Shown: positions 22,024 to 30,624 of the stretch, piece after piece
Numbering within the stretch: the first letter of the stretch is position 1
Layout: each line of letters opens with the position of its first letter
DNA from: a virus
Direction: 5' to 3' (one strand)
Virus record (IMG/VR): IMGVR_UViG_3300003321_000579
Span: 1-36,066 of that record
DNA length: 36,066 nucleotides
Notes under the pieces: generated by a model
The model's input: only the letters and a program-made list of their open reading frames with translations
Told to the model about the DNA's origin: nothing
Databases searched by the model: none
Made by a program: the position numbers and the translations under genes

Positions 22024-25000
22024 ATGGCCCTCTGGACACCGCCACAGAAACCGCCCGCTGGAACGCCCGTCAACTGGTCGCACCCGCGCGCCCTCTTGCT
22101 CATTGGAGCGTGGGAGTTTAACGAAGGCGGCGGCCTCAAGGTATTTGATCACTCGCGCCGGTACGGAGACGGCGCGCTCCAGAACGCATCGAGCGGACAG
22201 TGGGAGACGGCCTCGCGCGGGCTCGACCTGAAGCTCGCGGCTGCATCCAGCCAGTACGTCCAGATCACGCACAACAGCAACTTCTCGCTCGCCGGCGTGA
22301 CGGCACTGACCACCGAGGTCTGGGTGTGGTTCAACTCGCTTCGCAACTACAACGGGCTGCTTACCAACACGAGCGGCAACGCCGGTAATTCGTTCGACGC
22401 TTACGTGGACGGATCGGGCGTGCTGCACCACTTCATGTGGGGCAACCAGTTGACGACCAGCGGCCTGGTCGCGGGCAAGTGGAATCACATCGTGATGACG
22501 GCCTGGTCGGACTCCTCGATCGGTCCGAACCACATCCGATCGTTTGTGAACGGCGTCCAGACGGCGTCCATGGACACCGCGGGCGGCTCGGGCCCGGCAT
22601 CGCCCGATAACGGCAACCGGCTGATCATCGGCGCTCGCGACGACCTGGCCACGGTGATCGACGGCAAGTTCGCCACGGCGCGGCTGTGGCTGCGAGCGCT
22701 CTCGCCAGCCGAGGTCCTGGAGCAGTACGCGAACCCTTACGGGATCTACCGGCGCAAGAGGGTGGCAGCGAAGGGCCCGCCCGCGGCGCTCAACATCACG
22801 CCGACTGGCATCGCCAGCGCCGAGGCCTTCGGCACGTCCACGGTGACGCCCGGCCCCGTCACAATCGTTCCAGCAGGAATCGCCAGCGCGGAAGCGTTCG
22901 GGAACCCCAGCTTCACGCTATCCGTTAAGCCGAGTAGCATCACGAGCGCCGAGGCCTTCGGCACGCCCACCGTCACGCCCGGCGCGGCGACCATCGCGCC
23001 ATCGGGTATCGCGAGCGCCGAGGCCTTCGGTACGCTGCATGTCGCAGGACCCGTCGCCGGAGCCGGCGCGATCGCAAGCGCCGAGGCCTTCGGCACCGCG
23101 GACATCGCCGCAGGGATTGCCAATGCCGGCGCGATTGCGAGCGCCGAGGCCTTCGGCACGGCGCGCGTCGTCGGCCCGGTGTACGCGGTAGGCATCGGCC
23201 CAGCCGAGGTGTTCGGAGTTCCCACGGTCACAGGACCGGTATCTGGGGCTGGCGCGATCGCAAGCGCCGAGGCCTTCGGTGTCGCCTTCGTGGATGTCGA
23301 GCAGACGCTTATCGCGGTAGCGATCGCGAGCGCCGAGGCCTTCGGCCGCCCGACAGTGGCGCTGGTGCAAAGCATTCTGCCTGCGGGGATTGCGACTGCC
23401 GAGGCCTTCGGCGGGGCAACCGTGCGCGGCGGTGCGAAGCTGATCGCCGGCGCCGGCGCAATCTATGACGGGGCGGTCGGGTACCCGACGATCACGGGCG
23501 GCCAGTCGGGAACCTTCCTGTACATCGGAGGGAGCGATCGCTCCTCGTATCTCGCCGGCAACGGAGCGACCAACCCGGCCGCCTCGGGCAGCGCCTCGGG
23601 CGCAACGCAGCAGCCTCCGACTATCCAGAGCCAAACGCTCGGGCGATGGTCAGCTTCGTTCGACCTGTGGGCGGCGGACGGCTACTTGCCGGCGCTCGGG
23701 CAAACCGTGCAGTACATCGAGAACGGCGTAAAGCTGTTTGCGGGCTGCCTCAATTCTGTCCAGCTCGAACGCATCTCGGGAAGCTCTGTGGTGGTGATCC
23801 ACTGCTCCTGCGTCGACAAGAGCGGAATCTGCGACCACCGCGTGGTGAGCGCACAGAAGACTTACCCGGCCGGCATGGACGCGGCCGATGCGATCCGCGA
23901 CATAGTCGCCAACTATCTGAACGGCGAGGGCATCACGACGAATAACGTGCCCGCCACGCTGGGCGCACTCTCTGCGGATCAGGTGTTCTTCTTCAACACC
24001 GTCACCAAGGCTCTCGACGCAATCATGACCGACGCCGGCGGCGTCTGGTGGGTGGACGTGAACGGCGACTTAAATACGCCGCTGCTGCCGAATCTGCCGG
24101 CCGCGCCGTTCTCGCTCGGAGAGAACAGCGGCAACTATCGGGCGCTGACGGTCACCGCCACGCTCCTCGACTACCGCAACGTGCAGTATGCGGTGTCGAA
24201 TCTGAAGGTCGCGCCGGCGATCGCCGGGCCCGGCAGCTCGGGACCTGCGGGCGTAAGCGTCACCGAAACCTACACGCTGCCCCAGGCGGCCGCGCAGGCG
24301 CGCGGGTTCCTGTTCGGCTCGATCATCACGCAGTTCAATATCCTGGGCATCACTTCTCTCAAGGTGAACGGCGTGGCGCAGCCGGTCTACAGGGGGACGC
24401 AGTTGATCGACCTCGAGCACGTGTGGTGGTATTTCCCTGGCTCGCCGTACCTGGTGCCTCCAAACGCGCAGAACGCGAACCCGTTTCCGCCGCCGCCAGC
24501 GACCTCGCCGGATCCGGTCGCGGGCGACGTGGTCGAGATCAGTTACCTCGCCCAGGAGCAGAGCGTGGCGAAAGTCTCGGGCGATCCGCTCGCTCCTCCG
24601 GGGCCGGGCACCGGGACGTGCGGCAGCGGAGTGTACGAGGCCGTTGAGCAGGTGAAGAACATTTCCCTGCAGAGCGACCTGCAGGCGATCGCCCAGGCGG
24701 TACTGGATCGCTCGGGCGGCGTTCCGAAGCTGATCCAGTTCGACACCGACCTTCCAGGCCTCGCGGTTGGCCAGCGCCTATCGATCGACATTCCGACGAT
24801 GGACCTGGCGGCGACCACGGCGCTGATTACGAGCGTCTCGGGCGCGAGCCAGCCCGGCAAAGGAAGCCTGGCATCCGGAGACGCGCGCCGGCAGACCTTC
24901 TTCCGCTGGACCGTCCAGGCCTCGACCACCACCGACCTCGGCAACTCGGTCAAGTACATGGAGCGCCTCCTCGCGCGCACGGAGAACGCCATTCCGCTCG

Positions 25001-25371
25001 ACCAGGCGTTGTGGCCCACGTTTATCCTTGCTCCCAGCGGCTCGCTCGCAGCGGGCGTCGTCGACTCGAACCTGGACATCGTGCGCGCCTCGGGCACGAT
25101 CGAGGAAGTGGTCGCGGTGACTCCGGTACCGCCCACAGCTCAGGACCTGCTGATCGACATCCTGGCCGACAATGTGAGCATCTTCTCGTCGCCGCTGGTG
25201 ATTCCAGCCGGCACGTCCACGCTGGTCCACTGGACGTCGCTCGCCAGCGACCCAGCACCGACCTGGCTGTTCAAGGACCAGCTCCTCAAGGTCGTCGCCT
25301 CCTACTCTGTTAAAGGCTCGAACCCGACCAACGCAGCAAACGTCACCGTACAGATCCGAGTGAGCTACTGA
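22024..25371 (+). CDS. Large tail-tip/receptor-binding protein: LamG domain, IASAEAFG repeats, hub-like C-terminal half
   Basis: 1115 residues with GAGAGG upstream. Residues ~20-245 form a concanavalin/LamG-type jelly roll (LLIGAWEFNEGGGLKVFDHS, then GKWNHIVMTAW and RLWLRALSPAEVLEQYANP). Residues ~262-463 contain ten imperfect copies of IASAEAFG every 20-23 residues. After ~500, LYIGGSDRSSYLAGNGATNP and SASFDLWAADGYLPALGQTV begin a region like tail-hub or distal-tail proteins, with AADAIRDIVANYLNGEGITT and YRNVQYAVSNL. The C-terminal domain is strand rich. This combination suggests a tip protein that holds a carbohydrate-binding head. The assignment of the C-terminal half is by general pattern only. 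Confidence 0.8.
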   Translation: MALWTPPQKPPAGTPVNWSHPRALLLIGAWEFNEGGGLKVFDHSRRYGDGALQNASSGQWETASRGLDLKLAAASSQYVQITHNSNFSLAGVTALTTEVWVWFNSLRNYNGLLTNTSGNAGNSFDAYVDGSGVLHHFMWGNQLTTSGLVAGKWNHIVMTAWSDSSIGPNHIRSFVNGVQTASMDTAGGSGPASPDNGNRLIIGARDDLATVIDGKFATARLWLRALSPAEVLEQYANPYGIYRRKRVAAKGPPAALNITPTGIASAEAFGTSTVTPGPVTIVPAGIASAEAFGNPSFTLSVKPSSITSAEAFGTPTVTPGAATIAPSGIASAEAFGTLHVAGPVAGAGAIASAEAFGTADIAAGIANAGAIASAEAFGTARVVGPVYAVGIGPAEVFGVPTVTGPVSGAGAIASAEAFGVAFVDVEQTLIAVAIASAEAFGRPTVALVQSILPAGIATAEAFGGATVRGGAKLIAGAGAIYDGAVGYPTITGGQSGTFLYIGGSDRSSYLAGNGATNPAASGSASGATQQPPTIQSQTLGRWSASFDLWAADGYLPALGQTVQYIENGVKLFAGCLNSVQLERISGSSVVVIHCSCVDKSGICDHRVVSAQKTYPAGMDAADAIRDIVANYLNGEGITTNNVPATLGALSADQVFFFNTVTKALDAIMTDAGGVWWVDVNGDLNTPLLPNLPAAPFSLGENSGNYRALTVTATLLDYRNVQYAVSNLKVAPAIAGPGSSGPAGVSVTETYTLPQAAAQARGFLFGSIITQFNILGITSLKVNGVAQPVYRGTQLIDLEHVWWYFPGSPYLVPPNAQNANPFPPPPATSPDPVAGDVVEISYLAQEQSVAKVSGDPLAPPGPGTGTCGSGVYEAVEQVKNISLQSDLQAIAQAVLDRSGGVPKLIQFDTDLPGLAVGQRLSIDIPTMDLAATTALITSVSGASQPGKGSLASGDARRQTFFRWTVQASTTTDLGNSVKYMERLLARTENAIPLDQALWPTFILAPSGSLAAGVVDSNLDIVRASGTIEEVVAVTPVPPTAQDLLIDILADNVSIFSSPLVIPAGTSTLVHWTSLASDPAPTWLFKDQLLKVVASYSVKGSNPTNAANVTVQIRVSY
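22807..23412 (+). repeat. Ten IASAEAFG-coding repeats
   Basis: Near-identical GCGAGCGCCGAGGCCTTCGG cores recur every 59-70 nt near 22811, 22881, 22940, 23009, 23071, 23135, 23196, 23259, 23321 and 23388. Copy 7 is degenerate (PAEVFG). All are in frame, and the spacers between cores differ. This is a protein repeat and not a CRISPR array. Confidence 0.85.
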
Positions 25372-26597
25372 TGCTGCGCGCGATCGACGGCTTTGATTGG
25401 GGTTCTGTAGCGAGCATTTACCCGGAGAACACGCTGCGGCTCAAGTACGTGGCCGGCTCGAAGCCCGGCTCGCTGCAGCCTTCGCCCGGGCGCTTTGGCG
25501 GCAACGCCGGCCGGATGGGGCTGATTGGCACATACTTCCCGGAGTGCAGTTGGGACTTCGACGCGCAGCCGAAGTGGTACATCTCCTTCGCGCTCAAACC
25601 GATTACCTTCTTTTCGGCGCTGGGCTGGGGCGATGGCCAGATGCTGCGCCTCGACTCGACGACGCTCGGCGGACCCATCTTCTCTCTGGCGATCGACGCG
25701 TTCGGCCAGCTCCGCTGCTATACGGGAGGAGACGGCGGCGCGGATCGCGGCTCTCTCATCGGCATAGCGCCGGTGGTTCTGCCGGTGGGCACCTGGGCGT
25801 CGATCGACTTGGTCGTCGACGTGAGCGGCCGGCTCGTCGAGGTCTGGATCAACGACGCGCGCCAGCTTCACATCACTAACGTGGTGTGGGCCAATGGACC
25901 GACCCGATACGCCGATCGCTTCACCTGGATGTGGCGCCCGAATCGGAACAACACCGGCTATGACGTCGACGACTTCGCGATCGCCGATGGCCAGGGCAGC
26001 CTGAACAATGGCCGGCTCGGGCCCGGCCGCGTGGTTCTGGCGCGCCCGCGGGCGGATGCCACGCACCCGCAGTGGACCAGATCGCCTAATAATTCGGACG
26101 GCCATCCGGCGACCGCGGACTATCAGTGTGTGAATGATCAGAACGCGGTGGTCGGCTTCCCGGACGGCGACCACAGCTACCTGGAGCCAGGCGCGCCCAG
26201 CATGGTCGATCTGTTCCAGCTCACCTCGACGCCCTGCTTCGGGCGGAATATGGGGATCGCGCTCAACGCCGTGCTGAAGGGCGCGAGTCTGCCGGCGACG
26301 CTGGAGCTGGTGGTGCGCGCGAACCCGTCGACCGCCACGATTACCGCGATCGGCGGCACCGTGGGCGGCATCCTCCCGTACACGTTCACATCGAGCTACG
26401 TCTGCCGCCAGAACGTCTCGGAGACGGCAGTCGCCCGGCCTGGCCAGCCCTGGACGGATGGCGACCTGGCGAACGGCTGGTGGGGCATCCGAAGCGCGGT
26501 TGGCACGCCGCGGGTGACGACCGTGTTCCTTGAAAAGTTCACCACGCTGCGACCGGTAAGCTACGACTGCGGCGGCCTGGGCTCCTATGCGTTTTGA
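25371..26597 (+). CDS. Tail fibre/tip protein with concanavalin-like domain
   Basis: 408 residues; the ATG overlaps the previous stop (TGATG). The N-terminal 200 residues show a jelly-roll-like order of strands: WYISFALKPITFFSALGWGD, FSLAIDAFGQLRCYTGGDGG, then TWASIDLVVDVSGRLVEVWI and YDVDDFAIADGQGSLNN. This matches the laminin-G-like domains of environmental phage tip proteins. The second half has a separate strand-rich domain starting near RADATHPQWTRSPNNSDGHP. It is coupled to the LamG/IASAEAFG protein, so the two probably act together at the tail tip. Confidence 0.75.
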   Translation: MLRAIDGFDWGSVASIYPENTLRLKYVAGSKPGSLQPSPGRFGGNAGRMGLIGTYFPECSWDFDAQPKWYISFALKPITFFSALGWGDGQMLRLDSTTLGGPIFSLAIDAFGQLRCYTGGDGGADRGSLIGIAPVVLPVGTWASIDLVVDVSGRLVEVWINDARQLHITNVVWANGPTRYADRFTWMWRPNRNNTGYDVDDFAIADGQGSLNNGRLGPGRVVLARPRADATHPQWTRSPNNSDGHPATADYQCVNDQNAVVGFPDGDHSYLEPGAPSMVDLFQLTSTPCFGRNMGIALNAVLKGASLPATLELVVRANPSTATITAIGGTVGGILPYTFTSSYVCRQNVSETAVARPGQPWTDGDLANGWWGIRSAVGTPRVTTVFLEKFTTLRPVSYDCGGLGSYAF

Positions 26598-26658
26598 AAC
26601 ACTTGCCGGCGCACCGCGCATCTTCCTTGCCGAATGGCGGCGGCAGCGGTCGGCTTGT

Positions 26659-26664
26659 TAGACT
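26659..26664 (+). promoter_or_regulatory. Candidate promoter for the holin-like gene
   Basis: TAGACT lies 14 nt before the ATG at 26679. The 81-nt gap after the tail genes holds no terminator, and no good -35 is visible. The leader would be about 8 nt, so initiation is near leaderless. Confidence 0.4.
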
Positions 26665-26678
26665 TTCGTGAAACGGAA

Positions 26679-27038
26679 ATGAGTGATCTGATCGGAGGTG
26701 GGCGCGTCGAATCCATGGCGAGCGACCACGATATGTTGGTGCGCCTGGTGGTCCTCACGGAAGGCATGCAGCGCGACCTCGACGGCTTGCGCCGCGACTT
26801 CGATCGCGACGGCAATCAGGTCGAGGGCCGCCTGGCGAGCCTTGAGCGTCTGTCGATCTCGCGTACCGACGTCGAGAAGATGATCTCGGACCTGGGCGTG
26901 GTCGGCACCCTCAACGCTCTGCGCGAGGAAATGAAGCGCGTCCAGGTACGGCTCGCGTATTGGGCGGGCGGCATCACCGTGGGCGGTCTGATCGTCCACT
27001 TCGCCCTGGAGTGGCTTCTTCGGCAGTTCCACTCTTAG
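26679..27038 (+). CDS. XhlA-like protein, holin or holin-associated candidate
   Basis: 119 residues from the ATG at 26679 (an upstream ATG at 26634 lies before the candidate promoter). Residues ~12-85 are a charged coiled coil (LVRLVVLTEGMQRDLDGLRR and FDRDGNQVEGRLASLERLSI). Residues ~92-112 are one membrane helix (WAGGITVGGLIVHFALEWLL). A coiled coil followed by a C-terminal anchor is the XhlA/haemolysin layout found in lysis cassettes. No endolysin gene is next to it, so a lysis role is inference; a tail-tip chaperone or membrane-interaction role is possible. Confidence 0.65.
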   Translation: MSDLIGGGRVESMASDHDMLVRLVVLTEGMQRDLDGLRRDFDRDGNQVEGRLASLERLSISRTDVEKMISDLGVVGTLNALREEMKRVQVRLAYWAGGITVGGLIVHFALEWLLRQFHS

Positions 27039-27061
27039 CCCGTCCTCGGCGTGGTACCATG

Positions 27062-27083
27062 ACTCCGCAAAAGTATGCGGAGT
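27062..27083. promoter_or_regulatory. Palindromic operator or hairpin before the RHH-like gene
   Basis: ACTCCGCA (27062-27069) and TGCGGAGT (27076-27083) are a perfect 8-bp inverted repeat separated by 6 nt. It ends directly before the ATG at 27084. It is a natural site for a small dimeric repressor to bind and block its own translation or transcription start. Confidence 0.6.
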
Positions 27084-27266
27084 ATGAAACCCATAACACC
27101 CGAAAAGCTACTGCAAGTGAAGCTTCCTTTGCCGCTCCTGCTGCGCTTGCGCGCCGCGGCGGCGCTGGACGATTCGTCGGTCAAAGACATGGTGCGCGTG
27201 GCCGTATCGGTCTATCTCGAGGAGCACTTTCCTGATCCGCGCCGCGTGCGGAGGCCTGCCCGATGA
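27084..27266 (+). CDS. Ribbon-helix-helix-like small protein
   Basis: 60 residues from ATG at 27084; a slightly earlier ATG at 27075 lies inside the palindrome and adds MRS. The order strand, helix, turn, helix (LLQVKLPLPLLLRLRAAAAL, then DDSSVKDMVRVAVSVYLEEH) matches Arc/MetJ-type DNA-binding dimers, where the strand residues read DNA. The C-terminus is basic (RRVRRPAR). No TAnnnT box or ribosome site lies directly upstream. The adjoining palindrome suggests autoregulation. It could also be the antitoxin-like member of a pair, but the next gene is a membrane micro-protein, not a toxin I recognise. Confidence 0.6.
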   Translation: MKPITPEKLLQVKLPLPLLLRLRAAAALDDSSVKDMVRVAVSVYLEEHFPDPRRVRRPAR

Positions 27267-27388
27267 TCCACGTCCTGAAACACGTCGGGGCCGGCATCGG
27301 AGCGCTGCTGGCCTTTGCGCTGGTCTATAGCCTGGCCTCGAAGAGCCGGCGGTGGCCACCTCGCCAGCGCCCACCCTACTCGCGCTGA
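27263..27388 (+). CDS. 41-residue membrane micro-protein
   Basis: ATG overlaps the RHH-like stop (ATGA) with GGAGG upstream. Residues 4-24 (VLKHVGAGIGALLAFALVYSL) are one hydrophobic helix, followed by a strongly basic tail (SKSRRWPPRQRPPYSR). This is the usual shape of a small inner-membrane peptide. It is not related by eye to the other membrane micro-protein at 12331. Confidence 0.6.
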   Translation: MIHVLKHVGAGIGALLAFALVYSLASKSRRWPPRQRPPYSR

Positions 27389-27521
27389 AAAGGCCGGCGC
27401 GACCGGGTGCAGTGGCGCAGCTCTGTCTCGGTGCGTGTTCTCGGACGGGCTCCTGGCGCGCGCGCTGCACCCGATCGGGCCGGCTTTCTCAATGGCCCAA
27501 ACAAACAAGGAGACAAACCGT

Positions 27522-29141
27522 ATGCCAGAAGCCACCACCATGGACGCGACGCCGCCAGCGGCCGCGTTCCAGGAGATCTCGCTCGACCGTATTTCCGAAG
27601 CGCGCGAGAATCCGCGCCAGCTTTACAACGTGCAGAAGATGGCCGAGCTGGAGGCCTCGATCAAGCGGCACGGAATAATCACGCCGCTGGTGGTCCGCCC
27701 GCATGGCTCCGGGTTCCAGCTCGCGGCTGGGCACCGGCGCTTCCGCGTCGCCAAGAAGCTGAAGCTCGTGACCGTGCCCTGCCGGATCCGGCCGATGGAG
27801 GACACCGAGTTCCTGGAGGTCCTGACCATCGAGAATTGCCAGCGCGAGGATGTACACCCTCTCGAAGAGGGCGACGGGTTCTTCCGCCTGATCAAGGTGG
27901 CCAAGTACACGCCCGAGATGATCGCGGAAAAGATCGGCAAAGACCCGAGCTACGTGTACCGGCGCCTGGCGCTGGCGAACCTGATTACGCCCATAAAGCA
28001 GGCGTTTCTCGCCGGCGAGGGCGGCTTCGGAATATCGCACGCCGTGCCGCTCGCGCGCCTGAAGCCCGCCGATCAGCAGGAGGCGTTCAAGCGCTGCTTC
28101 GAAGCGACCGAGGAGCTGGTGGGCGGGAAGTTCGTCGAAGGACCCAAGCGTGTGATCTCTGTCGGAGAGCTCGGCGGATGGATTCGCCGGCACGTCTACC
28201 TTGACCTCGCTTCCGCACCCTGGGACAAGAGCGACGCGCGGCTTCCCGGAGGAGCCTGCACCACCTGCCCCAAGCAAACGGGATCGAACGCGCACCTGTT
28301 CGACGACTTCAAGCCTGGCGACGAGCGCTGCGGCGATCGTGCGTGCTACGCCGAAAAGGAGAAGGCTTTCGTCAAGAACGAGCTGGTTCGCCTGGGATCG
28401 AAGGGTAAGCACATCCTCCAGGTCGCCGGCGGTTGGAAGGCCAAGATGCCTGCGGGTGTAGTCGATGTCACTTCTTTCTCTGTGGGCGGCAAGAAGTGCG
28501 ATTACCAGCAAAAGGCGCTGGTCGTCGCGGAAGGCGATCACTACTCGAAGTATCGGATCGGGATGCTCCTGGATGTATGCGCGCGGAAGGATTGCCCGGT
28601 CCACCGGCCTACGTCGGCGCTGGATAAGCGCTCGCTCGCACAGAGCAATAGACGCAAGCAGGCGGAGGAGCGAAGGCTGGAGATCGCGGAAGCCGCGCGC
28701 ATCGAGCTCCTCCGGGTGACTGTAACCCGTGCACTCGACAAGCTGACGCCCGCGCAGCACAGGGACATCGTCCTGTCCGCGCTGGGCGCGCGCTTCGAAG
28801 AGTGCTCTTTGTCGCCCGGCGCGGCGAATGCGATCGCTGCACTCGCCGAGGTTGAGCTCGCCGAAAAAGATCCGGACCCGGCCGAAACGCTGGCCAGGAA
28901 GCTGAAGCTCCGCGGCGACACTTTATCGCAGCTCGTGCTGGCGCTCGGCACGGACCTCAAACCGCAGCCGCCATGGATCAAGGCGTCCAAGACTCTGCTT
29001 GACGAGATCGCGGCAGGCCTGAAGATAGATCCCGTCGCGATCGCCAACCGGGTCGCGTCGCAGGTGAAAGCCGCCGGCAAAGCCACAAAGCCCGCTGTCG
29101 CCAAGAAGGCCGCACAGCAGAAGAAGGGAGGCCGTAAGTGA
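27522..29141 (+). CDS. ParB/Spo0J-family nuclease-like protein with cysteine-rich middle
   Basis: 539 residues; ATG at 27522 has AAGGAG 8 nt upstream, so upstream in-frame ATGs were not used. Residues ~15-115 are the ParB catalytic/CTP-binding-type domain, with LDRISEARENPRQLYNV, AAGHRRFRVA (68-77) and ENCQREDVHPLEE (104-116). Residues ~128-150 are the HTH (YTPEMIAEKIGKDPSYVYRR). A middle segment has paired cysteines (CTTCPKQTG and CGDRACY), typical of ParB proteins on phages and plasmids. The C-terminus ends in a Lys/Ala-rich histone-like tail. There is no ParA in the window, so it may act in gene regulation, replication or DNA handling rather than partition. Confidence 0.88.
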   Translation: MPEATTMDATPPAAAFQEISLDRISEARENPRQLYNVQKMAELEASIKRHGIITPLVVRPHGSGFQLAAGHRRFRVAKKLKLVTVPCRIRPMEDTEFLEVLTIENCQREDVHPLEEGDGFFRLIKVAKYTPEMIAEKIGKDPSYVYRRLALANLITPIKQAFLAGEGGFGISHAVPLARLKPADQQEAFKRCFEATEELVGGKFVEGPKRVISVGELGGWIRRHVYLDLASAPWDKSDARLPGGACTTCPKQTGSNAHLFDDFKPGDERCGDRACYAEKEKAFVKNELVRLGSKGKHILQVAGGWKAKMPAGVVDVTSFSVGGKKCDYQQKALVVAEGDHYSKYRIGMLLDVCARKDCPVHRPTSALDKRSLAQSNRRKQAEERRLEIAEAARIELLRVTVTRALDKLTPAQHRDIVLSALGARFEECSLSPGAANAIAALAEVELAEKDPDPAETLARKLKLRGDTLSQLVLALGTDLKPQPPWIKASKTLLDEIAAGLKIDPVAIANRVASQVKAAGKATKPAVAKKAAQQKKGGRK

Positions 29142-29986
29142 AACTTCTCACTCAGTTAGACCTGAAGGACGCGACTACGGTGGACGTCTCGATGACGCCC
29201 ACCAAGCGCTTCTTTAAGCCGGTGGTGGTGTTTGAGGCGCCAATCACGCGCGAGGCCGCGGCAATCCTGGAGAGCGCGCACCTCTTCGACGGCCGAGGCA
29301 ACCCGCACCCATTCGACGGCCGCTATACGCTGCACGGCGAGTTGGCGGCGGACCTGGTTCTCCAAACGAAGCTCGGCGCAGACATCGAGATCAAGACCGA
29401 GAAGGTCGCCCGCGTGGCATTCTTCCGGCAGGAGAAGAAGGGCATGTTCCTCTCGATGCGCGTCCACCTGCCCGAGGGCGAGGACCAGCTCTTGGCGCTC
29501 CTCCACAAGCTCGCCGAGCTGAACAAGGAGGGCTTTCGCCTAACGCTGCGCCCGCATCAGAAGCCGCTGATTCTGGTGGACGATAAAGCCGGACCAGGCG
29601 ACCCGAGCTACAAGCACAAAGAAGCCGATCCGGCCACCGGAGCATATGACACCGATCAGGCGACCAAGCGCCCGTTCCGCCAGGGCCCGGTCTCTGCAGA
29701 GGCGTACACGCTCGACGTCGAGGGCGGCTTCGTCTCGGGCTGGCAACTGCGCGCGCGGTTCAAGAGGGGCGACGTGATCGCGGGCGAAGTGCCCGGCAAG
29801 GAGTCGCAGGTGTGGCTGTCCGAAAACGACGCCCTCTCCTCGGCATTGGACGGACTGTGGGCCGCGATGCGCAAAGAGGCTGGCGTCGCCTCCGATAGCA
29901 AGGAAAAGAAGGCATGGTCGGCGCTCGAAGCGTGGATTATGGATATGCATCCGGAGCATCGGCCGAACAAGGATACGATCCAATGA
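29138..29986 (+). CDS. Unknown early protein (282 residues)
   Basis: GTG overlaps the ParB stop (GTGA) with AGGGAGG upstream, so it is coupled to ParB. The protein shows mixed alpha/beta text, with the strands VVVFEAPITREAAAIL and RVAFFRQEKKGMFLSMRVHL. It has a charged segment (LLALLHKLAELNKEGFRLTL) and a helical C-terminus (LSSALDGLWAAMRKEAGVAS). I recognise no family. The close coupling to ParB suggests a partner in DNA handling, by position only. The stop overlaps the next start (ATGA). Confidence 0.7.
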   Translation: MKLLTQLDLKDATTVDVSMTPTKRFFKPVVVFEAPITREAAAILESAHLFDGRGNPHPFDGRYTLHGELAADLVLQTKLGADIEIKTEKVARVAFFRQEKKGMFLSMRVHLPEGEDQLLALLHKLAELNKEGFRLTLRPHQKPLILVDDKAGPGDPSYKHKEADPATGAYDTDQATKRPFRQGPVSAEAYTLDVEGGFVSGWQLRARFKRGDVIAGEVPGKESQVWLSENDALSSALDGLWAAMRKEAGVASDSKEKKAWSALEAWIMDMHPEHRPNKDTIQ

Positions 29987-30624
29987 ACCTTCCTGGCAAC
30001 ATCAACACCAACATCAACACCAACATCAACACCCTCCTCGCCGTTCGCAAGTCAGACTTCGATCGGGCGGGTAAAAGCACACCCGTGGACGCAGTCGAGG
30101 TGCCGTGCAGGACCTGTGGCGAGGCCACCATGCTGGGTCCGAGCGGCCAGGACGTCATCGCGCGACACGTGGTCGAGTCCGTGGTGCTGCAGATCCTCTG
30201 CGTAGACTGCGCCGCCGACCAGGATTATCCAGGCGCGCGTGCCCTGTTCGAGTTGCTCCACGGGCGCACGTGGGTGGCGGCGTCGAAGTCGTCGACACCG
30301 CGGCCAGCGAGCGCGCCCGGCGAGGACGTGATTATGGGGCCCCCCTGCCGGCACCCGGGCCCACGGTGGTGGCCGGTGTTAGAGCGCGTCGCCGGCCAGC
30401 GCGTGGTCGAGCGCACCTGGGTGCCGCTCCCCTATTGCACGCCGTGCACGGGCAACATCACAGTCGCAAGCTTTACCCGGCTGAGCGCGACGGGATCATC
30501 CGGGCCTGTCTCGCAGGACCCGACCATCCGGCTGCGCTGGATGGGCGACGACGCGGTGGCACGCTTTTTCGGATTGGGGAATCCTCCCGCCGCGCCGGTT
30601 TATTTTCGGAGGGCCAACGGATGA
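29983..30624 (+). CDS. Unknown cysteine-containing protein with NINT repeat
   Basis: 213 residues from ATG at 29983; upstream sequence in the frame lies inside the previous gene. Residues 5-17 are NINTNINTNINT, encoded by three perfect 12-nt units. Then come a CRTCGEATMLG zinc-ribbon half and ILCVDCAADQDY, and a further pair at LPYCTPCTGNI near 160. Two separated CxxC-type pairs suggest one structural zinc site. The C-terminus has RLRWMGDDAVARFFGLGNPP. No function known. It lies in a series of small zinc-binding early genes. Confidence 0.65.
   Translation: MNLPGNINTNINTNINTLLAVRKSDFDRAGKSTPVDAVEVPCRTCGEATMLGPSGQDVIARHVVESVVLQILCVDCAADQDYPGARALFELLHGRTWVAASKSSTPRPASAPGEDVIMGPPCRHPGPRWWPVLERVAGQRVVERTWVPLPYCTPCTGNITVASFTRLSATGSSGPVSQDPTIRLRWMGDDAVARFFGLGNPPAAPVYFRRANG
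29998..30033 (+). repeat. 12-nt tandem repeat, three perfect copies
   Basis: AACATCAACACC is repeated three times at 29998-30009, 30010-30021 and 30022-30033 and codes Asn-Ile-Asn-Thr. It is just after the start codon of the zinc-binding gene. Unlike the surrounding sequence it is A/C rich with no G, and copy number could vary by slippage without changing the frame. Confidence 0.85.

Noticed and set aside
22807-23412. CRISPR-like regular repeats
   Set aside because: The repeat cores are in frame, code one peptide motif, vary in spacing and continue an open reading frame. This is a protein repeat.
26664-26676. TTTCGTGAAAC resembling half of a parS site
   Set aside because: The centre is two bases short of the parS palindrome and there is no second copy near the ParB gene.
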